From GCA-020344555 sp964405925 (lineage in GTDB: Bacteria > Planctomycetota > Phycisphaerae > UBA1845), in assembly GCA_964405925.1 (NCBI GenBank), contig CAYOQG010000327.1, positions 1 through 5,679 of the forward strand: 5,679 nt of DNA, given 5' to 3'. Positions 1-4,655 of the stretch are shown here, in pieces. The position numbers were made by a program, and so were the translations under genes. The notes under the pieces were generated by a model. That model made no database searches. It had not been told where the DNA came from and was given only the letters and a program-made list of their open reading frames with translations. The first letter of the stretch is position 1, and each line of letters starts with the position of its first letter.

Positions 1-160
1 GATCATCGGCTGCGGGAGGCTTTTTTCGTTGATTCCGTTAGCTTAGGGCCATTGGGTGCCGCCCCCCCTAATCTCATGTGCGCGGTCGTTCGTTCAAGCC
101 CTCCTGAAAACTCGGAGAGGCGCATCACGCGGGCCGGCGCGTACAGATTCAGACAGTTTC
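1..160. other. Non-coding upstream stretch, no gene seen
   Basis: No reading frame here looks like a protein. Frames on both strands are rich in Arg, Pro and Ala and match no family I recognise. At the left edge a GC-rich segment (about 10-20) runs into six T residues (21-26). This could be the 3' arm and T-tract of an intrinsic terminator whose 5' arm lies outside the window, but the hairpin cannot be confirmed. A run of seven C residues lies at 62-68. Confidence 0.4.
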
Positions 161-164
161 CTAT

Positions 165-193
165 TTGCCAATCCTCCCAAGATGTGCTATATT
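165..193 (+). promoter_or_regulatory. Sigma70-type promoter of the blaI-M56-S41 operon
   Basis: A -35 box TTGCCA (165-170) and a -10 box TATATT (188-193) are separated by exactly 17 nt. A TG pair at 185-186 gives an extended -10. The predicted start is near 200, leaving a leader of about 110 nt before the BlaI-type gene. Both boxes are close to the sigma70 consensus and the spacing is optimal, so this is the best promoter candidate for the three-gene operon. Confidence 0.65.
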
Positions 194-195
194 TC

Positions 196-220
196 CAGCA
201 GTATGCTGTTTTTTCAGCAT
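196..220 (+). promoter_or_regulatory. Candidate operator: overlapping CAGCA/TGCTG dyads
   Basis: Two overlapping perfect inverted repeats sit at the predicted transcription start. CAGCA (196-200) and TGCTG (204-208) are separated by GTA. ATGCTG (203-208) and CAGCAT (215-220) are separated by six T. BlaI/MecI-family repressors bind short dyads over their own promoters, so autoregulation by the downstream repressor fits the position. The sequence is not the classical TACA/TGTA operator, so the assignment is inferred from location and symmetry. The second dyad could instead form a small hairpin in the 5' leader RNA. Confidence 0.4.
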
Positions 221-307
221 GCATGTTGGGCGCAGGCCGCGGGGCTTGCCGGGCTTGCTTACCTGCTGCGGTGCGAGGCAATCCAGCCGGCATGGGAGTG
301 ACTTGAG

Positions 308-697
308 GTGGCTGCGAAGGAGTCCATCCAGTTAAGCCGACGCGAACGCCAGATCATGGACGTCATCTACGAGCTTGGGCAGGCAACCGTGGCCGAAGTT
401 CGGTCGCGACTTCCCGATCCACCCAGCTACTCGGCCGTGCGGGCTGTGATTCGCGTGCTCGAACAGAAGGGGCATCTCAAGCACAGGCAGGACGGTCCGC
501 GCTACGTGTATCTTGCCAAGGTCCCCCGAACTAAGGCGAGCAAGTCCGCGCTGCAGCGTGTTCTGCAGACGTTCTTCGATGGCTCGACCGAGGCGGCGGT
601 GGCCGCTTTGTTAGATCTGAAGTCCGCGGACCTTTCTCCGGATGACCTCGATAGGCTGGCCGAGTTGATAGACCAGGCGAAGCGGGAGGGGCGATAG
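308..697 (+). CDS. BlaI/MecI/CopY-family transcriptional repressor
   Basis: A 129-residue protein of normal family length. Residues about 8-70 form a winged helix-turn-helix: the opening RRERQIMDVIYELG, the recognition region PPSYSAVRAVIRVLEQKGHL, and a wing around DGPRYVYLA. Residues about 75-129 match the dimerisation region, with TFFDGS (88-93) followed by AALLDL and a charged C-terminal helix. In classical members an induced proteolytic cut near this junction inactivates the repressor. The GTG start at 308 is chosen because GGGAG (294-298) lies 9 nt upstream and the protein then begins just before the family's first helix. It is the first gene of a tight operon with an M56 peptidase 2 nt downstream, the usual partner. 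It probably represses its own promoter at 165-220. The family and DNA-binding role are well supported; the inducing signal and further targets are unknown. Confidence 0.93.
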   Translation: MAAKESIQLSRRERQIMDVIYELGQATVAEVRSRLPDPPSYSAVRAVIRVLEQKGHLKHRQDGPRYVYLAKVPRTKASKSALQRVLQTFFDGSTEAAVAALLDLKSADLSPDDLDRLAELIDQAKREGR

Positions 698-699
698 CG

Positions 700-2010
700 A
701 TGCTGCAAGGGCTCGTCCAGGTCTCCGTCGGCTTTGATTTCGCCAGGCAGCTGAAATGGCCCGTCGATACATCTGTCAAGGTCACCGTCGTGCTGGCAGT
801 GGCCCTGGGGTTGTACAGGGTGCTGCGGCGGGCCGAAGCCCGGACGCGGCACGCACTCTTGAGTGCAGCCTTGCTCGGCGCGCTAGTGATGCCCGTCATT
901 TCCCATATGACCCCGAAGTGGCATTTGGGGCTCTGGCCTGACCCACCGATCTGGCTGACCACACTTGACGAATACACGCATTCTCCCGGGCTTTCAGCGA
1001 CTCACATAGGAGACCAGGCCGCATTCGGCCCGGGCTTCGGTACCAAAGAACCACCACACCTTCGGAATGTGGATTCAGCTTCGCCAGGACCTGCAGCGAT
1101 GCGCCCACAATTCTCTTGGTCCGCCCTCATTCTGAGCGTGTGGGTTGCGGGCGCTGCGGTCATCTTGGGGAGGCTGGCGCTCGGTCTTGCCCGGGTAACC
1201 CGCCTGGCACGCAAAGGGACTCCGGTGCGCAGCGACCGCTGGCGCAGGATAACGGCGCAGCTGATCTCAGAAGGCCGAATGTCCCACAGGATCAGTCTTC
1301 TTGAACACCACAAGATAAATGTTCCATTCACGTTCGGACTCTTTAGTCCAACAATACTTCTGCCCACTGACGCCGGGTCGTGGTCGTTCGAACGACGTCG
1401 GCTTGTGCTAATGCACGAACTGTCGCATATCCAGCGAAACGACTGGCTTATCCATATGATTGTGCAGTTCACTTGCGCGCTCCATTGGTTCAACCCGTTG
1501 ATCTGGATTGCTGCCCGCTGTCTACATACTGTGCAGGAGCAAGCCTGTGACGAGCGTGTTGTTCTACTCGGCGCCAAGCCCTCGGCTTATGCGGCCCATC
1601 TCCTGGACGTCGCGCGCTCGATAGCTCCTGCCCGCACTCTACCGGTCGCAACATGGGCAACAACCCACCGTAACGTCCTGGAAAAGAGAGTCCAGTCGGT
1701 CCTAAGGCCCGAACGCTCCCGGCGCCGCAGCGTGGCAGTATTGGCGATCCTGCAAGTCAGCATGGCATCCGTAGTTCTGTTCGTGGCGATCCTGGCACCG
1801 ACCAGCTCGAGAACCTGGACACGGACGCTGCCAGCGATGAAGCACACGGAAGACCACGCCCGCCGACGTCTAGAAGATCGTATATCTCGCCGCATTAGCG
1901 AGGCAATCTCCCGTACTATCTCGAAGTCGATCGGAGCGTCGATCCGCGAGTCGATCGCAGCGTCCATGACGCTGACTCTTCCCACCGACTCATCTGGAGA
2001 CATACCGTGA
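700..2010 (+). CDS. M56 (BlaR1/MecR1-type) membrane zinc metallopeptidase without a penicillin-sensor domain
   Basis: A 436-residue integral membrane protein. Hydrophobic segments lie at about 25-42, 50-67, 139-163, 248-272 and 343-366. The M56 core is clear: VPFTFGLFSPTILLP (208-222), the zinc motif HELSH (H239, E240, H243), the HWFNPLIWIAAR block (262-273) and QEQACDE (279-285), where E280 is the likely third zinc ligand. Family knowledge predicts site-specific proteolysis that leads to loss of BlaI repression. GGGAGG (684-689) inside the end of the repressor gene is the ribosome binding site, and the genes are 2 nt apart. Classical BlaR1 has a C-terminal sensor of roughly 250 residues. Here only about 70 residues follow the last membrane segment, ending in an Ile-every-fourth-residue tail (395-427). 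The signal must therefore enter another way, perhaps through the coupled S41 protein (inference). Confidence 0.92.
   Translation: MLQGLVQVSVGFDFARQLKWPVDTSVKVTVVLAVALGLYRVLRRAEARTRHALLSAALLGALVMPVISHMTPKWHLGLWPDPPIWLTTLDEYTHSPGLSATHIGDQAAFGPGFGTKEPPHLRNVDSASPGPAAMRPQFSWSALILSVWVAGAAVILGRLALGLARVTRLARKGTPVRSDRWRRITAQLISEGRMSHRISLLEHHKINVPFTFGLFSPTILLPTDAGSWSFERRRLVLMHELSHIQRNDWLIHMIVQFTCALHWFNPLIWIAARCLHTVQEQACDERVVLLGAKPSAYAAHLLDVARSIAPARTLPVATWATTHRNVLEKRVQSVLRPERSRRRSVAVLAILQVSMASVVLFVAILAPTSSRTWTRTLPAMKHTEDHARRRLEDRISRRISEAISRTISKSIGASIRESIAASMTLTLPTDSSGDIP
1882..1980 (+). repeat. Tetrad (Ile-x-x-x) repeat in the M56 C-terminal tail, with a 12-bp DNA repeat
   Basis: Residues 395-427 of the M56 protein place Ile at 395, 399, 403, 407, 411, 415 and 419, then Met 423 and Leu 427, each exactly four residues apart. 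Ser follows Ile in the first four units, and Arg, Lys, Glu and Ser fill the rest. At the DNA level TCGATC recurs exactly every 12 bp at 1927, 1939 and 1951, suggesting growth by slippage or tandem duplication. The segment would form an amphipathic helix beyond the last membrane span. A role in self-association, membrane contact or partner binding is speculation. Confidence 0.75.
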
Positions 2011-3761
2011 ATCAGCAACGAAGAACACGTGTTTGCGCTATGGTTCTGCTCCCACTCGCGCTGCTTTATCTGGTCGGTCCGGCAAAGTCTACCGATCCAC
2101 ATTCGACTCCCACGGACCAAGTTGAGCTTCCTCAGACACCAGCCGGACGCTGCGCCAATGCCTACCTTGACGCATTCAACTCGGGCAATGAACAGCAGAT
2201 GCGGGACTTCACACAACAATACCGGAAGGCGTCGTATCTGCAGAAGAATCCAATAGAAGGGATCATCGAGAGGTACCGCACCATACAAGCAACAGCCGGG
2301 GTACTGACTCCTACCCGTATCCTTCAAAGCAGCGACAACGAACTTGCCGTTCTAGTGCGATCATCGCGCGCGCCGGGATTTGCCGAGGTTCGCTTCAAGG
2401 TCGAAGTGCAACCACCGCACAAACTTGTTGTGTTCACGATCGATTACATCGGCTCTTCGGATGCCGGCATCGACTCCGAGCCGATCGATGAGAAGATCAT
2501 CAATAACACGATTGATTCGGTAGCCGAGATTCTGAAGGAGCGTTATGTCTATCCCGACAAAGGGCAGAATATGGCCGACATCTTGATCCGCAACAAGTCC
2601 GAGGGGCGATATGCCGGTATCACTAACGGGAGTGTCTTTGCACGGAAGATTACGGAGGACCTACAGTCCCTATCGGGTGACGCTCACCTTGCGGTCCGCC
2701 CGGGCAGCCCTCCCCATGAAGTCCCGCAGACTCCGGGTAAGCCCAACAGGGCGCGTCCCGGAGCCAAGGAGCGGATAGACTGGCCTGATACACCCGCGGG
2801 GCGCCAGGCAAAGGCCTATTTCGATGTGTACAACACCGGCAAAGAGGACGACCTGCGGAGTTTTATCAAGGGGCATTTCTCTGAAGCGGCGTTGCAGGAG
2901 CGGCCGTTGGAGGAAACATTCGCCTTTCATTCCGGAATGCGGTCCATGGCCGGCAAAGTAACGTTCCACTCGGCAATACCTGACGGCGACTTCGCAGTCC
3001 GAGTCTCCGTCAACGCGCAAAATACGGGATTTGCGAGACTCCTGATAGAGGTTTCGCCCAAGCCACCGAATGGGCTACTATCATTCGAGGACGTAACACC
3101 GAGTATTGACGATATTCGCAACAACTATGGCTTCCGCAAGGTGGAATTGCTGCCCGAGAACATCGGGTATATCAGATTCGATCAGTTTCACGAGAGCGAA
3201 GAAGCCAGGGAGATTGCTGCTGCAGCGTTGGCATTCGTGGCCAACTGCGATGCCCTGATCTTCGACGTGCGGCACAACGGTGGCGGGACCCGGCACATCA
3301 ACCAGTTCATCTCCAGCTACCTCTTCGACAAGGCTACCCATCTGGGCGGCATGTACAGCCGGCGCACCGATGACACAACAGAATGGTGGACCCTCGATAA
3401 GATTCCCGGAAAGCGATTCGATCCCGACCTCCCCGTCTATATCCTGACGAGCTCCATGACGTTCTCGGCGGCGGAGGCGTTTGCCTACTGGCTGAAGGAC
3501 CTGAACCGAGTGACGATTGTCGGGGAGACAACCGGCGGCGGGGCCCACCCCGTGCACGAGCGCGCTATCAACGACCGCTTTTGGATGAGAGTACCCTCTG
3601 CGCGGACCATAAGCCCGGTGAGCAAAACTGATTGGGAGGGAGTCGGTGTCATTCCCGATATCAAGGTCCCGGCGAGTCAGGCTCTCGAAGCGGCGTGTGA
3701 AGACGCAGCTAAGAAGATAGACGCCTGTCGCCGCCTGCGCGCAGACAGCAGCCAATCTTAG
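2007..3761 (+). CDS. Secreted S41-family (IRBP/tail-specific type) serine peptidase with a duplicated accessory domain
   Basis: A 584-residue protein that begins with a signal peptide: Arg-rich n-region, hydrophobic core at about 11-23, cleavage likely near 26-28. There is no lipobox, so it is probably periplasmic or exported. Residues about 42-148 are a first accessory domain (TPAGRCANAYLDAFNSG), NTF2-like in flavour. The S41 fold starts at about 165 with ERYVYP and SGDAHL (presumed catalytic H227). A second copy of the accessory domain (about 260-363, TPAGRQAKAYFDVYNTG) interrupts it. The fold resumes at NYGFRKVE (373-380), then NGGG (424-427), TFSAAE (presumed nucleophile S487), GETTGGGAH (E507) and TDWEGVGVIPD. 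The GTG start overlaps the M56 stop as GTGA, with TGGAGA 7 nt before it, so translation is probably coupled. The family is secure. The substrate, and a role in making or sensing the operon's signal, are inference. Confidence 0.9.
   Translation: MNQQRRTRVCAMVLLPLALLYLVGPAKSTDPHSTPTDQVELPQTPAGRCANAYLDAFNSGNEQQMRDFTQQYRKASYLQKNPIEGIIERYRTIQATAGVLTPTRILQSSDNELAVLVRSSRAPGFAEVRFKVEVQPPHKLVVFTIDYIGSSDAGIDSEPIDEKIINNTIDSVAEILKERYVYPDKGQNMADILIRNKSEGRYAGITNGSVFARKITEDLQSLSGDAHLAVRPGSPPHEVPQTPGKPNRARPGAKERIDWPDTPAGRQAKAYFDVYNTGKEDDLRSFIKGHFSEAALQERPLEETFAFHSGMRSMAGKVTFHSAIPDGDFAVRVSVNAQNTGFARLLIEVSPKPPNGLLSFEDVTPSIDDIRNNYGFRKVELLPENIGYIRFDQFHESEEAREIAAAALAFVANCDALIFDVRHNGGGTRHINQFISSYLFDKATHLGGMYSRRTDDTTEWWTLDKIPGKRFDPDLPVYILTSSMTFSAAEAFAYWLKDLNRVTIVGETTGGGAHPVHERAINDRFWMRVPSARTISPVSKTDWEGVGVIPDIKVPASQALEAACEDAAKKIDACRRLRADSSQS
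2130..3095 (+). repeat. Duplicated ~105-residue accessory domain, second copy inserted in the S41 domain
   Basis: Copy A covers residues about 42-148 (2130-2450) and copy B about 260-363 (2784-3095). They share TPAGR-x-A-x-AY-x-D-x-x-N-x-G at the start, a central Pro-(Ile/Leu)-Glu turn, then GFA followed by a beta strand and a Lys-x-Pro-Pro or Pro-Pro-His turn. I judge them roughly 30% identical by eye. The helical opening resembles NTF2/SnoaL-like domains, but I cannot confirm the fold. Copy B sits in the linker that normally joins GDxHLxVR directly to NYGFRKVE in related peptidases. Confidence 0.75.
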
Positions 3762-3810
3762 ATCTGAGGGGCCCTGTCCGTCTGGAAAGCGTGCATCGAG
3801 TCATCTTGCG

Positions 3811-4119
3811 GTGCGGGATCGTCAGTCGCGGACTAACCCTACCATCCTGTATGCCGGGAGTTCATCAAGAAAGTGGCGAGCGTTGAGCGGTTCGGTGCTG
3901 ATCGCCGACGTGATCGCCGGCGCGGAGTTCGGCGACGGAATCAAAAAAAAGTCGCCGCCTGATCGTGCGCTCGTCTACGAGGTTTGCGAGTATCTCTCCG
4001 ATCACCCGGACCCCGGCCTGCACTGGGGTTTTATTGTGCAACTACTGCGTAAGCAGCGTCTTTGGTCGCGCTGTGCTCGGGTCGTAACACCAGCGTCCAC
4101 GGCGGTTTATGTGGATTGA
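3811..4119 (+). CDS. Hypothetical small protein, doubtful
   Basis: A 102-codon frame with a GTG start and no clear ribosome binding site. I do not recognise the product. Residues about 45-80 look protein-like, with a mixed acidic/hydrophobic composition (PDRALVYEVCEYLSDHPD) that could form helices. The first 28 residues and the last 25 are rich in Arg and Ser and look random, so a shorter form starting at the in-frame GTG at 3895, or a decayed gene, is possible. An eight-A tract (3943-3950) encodes KKK and is a likely site for indels. The stop codon lies inside the predicted -35 box of the tRNA promoter. It lies 49 nt after the S41 gene on the same strand, but nothing ties it to that operon. 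Confidence 0.25.
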   Translation: MRDRQSRTNPTILYAGSSSRKWRALSGSVLIADVIAGAEFGDGIKKKSPPDRALVYEVCEYLSDHPDPGLHWGFIVQLLRKQRLWSRCARVVTPASTAVYVD

Positions 4120-4143
4120 AGTTCCGAAGACGCGCGGTATGAT
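4116..4143 (+). promoter_or_regulatory. Promoter of the tRNA-Leu gene
   Basis: TTGAAG (4116-4121, four of six consensus bases) and TATGAT (4138-4143, five of six) are separated by 16 nt. The expected transcription start is near 4150, giving a leader of about 70 nt before the mature tRNA. The sequence just after the -10 soon becomes very GC-rich (CGCGCGGG at 4151-4158), as is common at stable-RNA promoters under stringent control. That control is inferred, not shown. Confidence 0.55.
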
Positions 4144-4174
4144 TTTCAGACGCGCGGGATTAAATTCCGCGTCT
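4128..4174 (+). repeat. Two tandem 20-bp copies of a tRNA-Leu internal segment in the tRNA leader
   Basis: AGACGCGCGG occurs at 4128-4137, 4148-4157 and again inside the tRNA at 4241-4250. The first two copies form a tandem repeat of exactly 20 bp, 16 of 20 matching. The second copy matches the tRNA perfectly over 15 nt (4147-4161 against 4240-4254). It can fold with a 5-bp stem (4154-4158 with 4166-4170, one G-T pair) and a 7-nt loop whose central triplet is TAA, which is anticodon-arm geometry. Alternatively a perfect 7-bp stem forms (4148-4154 with 4168-4174). No acceptor or T arm is present, so it is not a complete tRNA. Confidence 0.7.
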
Positions 4175-4220
4175 CAAAACACAGGCAGAATTGACGTAAG
4201 TGCTTGTGAATAAAGGACTT

Positions 4221-4304
4221 GCCGGAGTGGCGGAATTGGCAGACGCGCGGGATTCAAAATCCCGTCTGGGCAACCAGGTGAGGGTTCGAGTCCCTCCTCC
4301 GGCA
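4221..4304 (+). tRNA. tRNA-Leu (anticodon CAA)
   Basis: The 84-nt cloverleaf is complete. The acceptor stem GCCGGAG (4221-4227) pairs with CTCCGGC (4297-4303), with discriminator A at 4304. The anticodon stem CGGGA/TCCCG (4248-4252, 4260-4264) encloses the loop TTCAAAA, with anticodon CAA at 4255-4257. The long variable arm of class II tRNAs (4265-4279) has a CTGG/CCAG stem, and the T arm GAGGG/CCCTC (4280-4284, 4292-4296) has loop TTCGAGT. It reads UUG leucine codons. CCA is not encoded (ATTG follows), so CCA must be added by nucleotidyltransferase. No clear intrinsic terminator follows. Confidence 0.97.
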
Positions 4305-4655
4305 TTGGGCCAACGCTTCTCGTTTCTCTGGGAGCTCGACGATCCCCCTGGTCTGCGGCGGAGACCGACCTTAGGCACGTGTATGCCATGCCAGGTCCGG
4401 CTCCTTCGGGATCGCGCCCGCCGAGTCGAACGGAAAGGGAATGCGATTCGTCGCGGCCTTCAAGCAGGAGCCGGTCCGGTATGGGTTCGCTCTCTCCTGC
4501 CAAAACAAGTGGGACCGGATCGCGTTCGCGCACACCGCATCCCATGTTCAGAACAGCCTTTCTGCGGACAACATGAACCGGCGTAGCCCACGGTGCGTCG
4601 GGGGACGAGTTCCTCGACGTATGTCGCGGCTCGGTGCTGGACATCCAGAACCGAC
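4305..4655. other. Intergenic stretch between tRNA-Leu and the convergent FlgT-like gene, no gene seen
   Basis: No frame on either strand reads as a recognisable protein. Apparent ORFs here are Arg/Ser/Pro-rich or run through the tRNA. Several inverted repeats are visible: GGTCT/AGACC (4350-4354 with 4362-4366), GCAGGAG/CTCCTGC (4464-4470 with 4494-4500) and CCGGTCC/GGACCGG (4471-4477 with 4512-4518). None is followed by a T-tract on the + strand, so I do not call a terminator. The stretch could hold a decayed gene or a small structured RNA, but neither is demonstrated. Confidence 0.4.

Noticed and set aside
3..293. Minus-strand 96-codon frame left of the operon
   Set aside because: Its composition looks random, it has no recognisable motif, and it covers the operon promoter and candidate operator.
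308..2010. Beta-lactam resistance locus
   Set aside because: The repressor and M56 families are those of bla/mec systems, but there is no beta-lactamase or penicillin-binding sensor domain here. M56/BlaI pairs are widespread outside resistance.
1587..2327. Minus-strand 246-codon frame across the M56/S41 junction
   Set aside because: Antisense to two well-supported genes; the translation is Arg/Ser-rich with no motif.
3081..3755. Minus-strand 224-codon frame
   Set aside because: Antisense shadow of the conserved catalytic part of the S41 gene, with no family signature of its own.
3943..3950. A-tract as a programmed frameshift site
   Set aside because: The alternative frame beyond it is Ser/Arg-rich and random-looking, and there is no downstream hairpin or conserved product to support recoding.
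4191..4216. TTGACG as the -35 box of the tRNA promoter
   Set aside because: No acceptable -10 lies at 16-18 nt; A/T-rich candidates are only 11-14 nt away, and 17 nt would place the box against the mature tRNA 5' end. TTGAAG/TATGAT upstream is far better.
4350..4366. GGTCT/AGACC hairpin as a terminator for the tRNA
   Set aside because: Only five base pairs and no T-tract follows.
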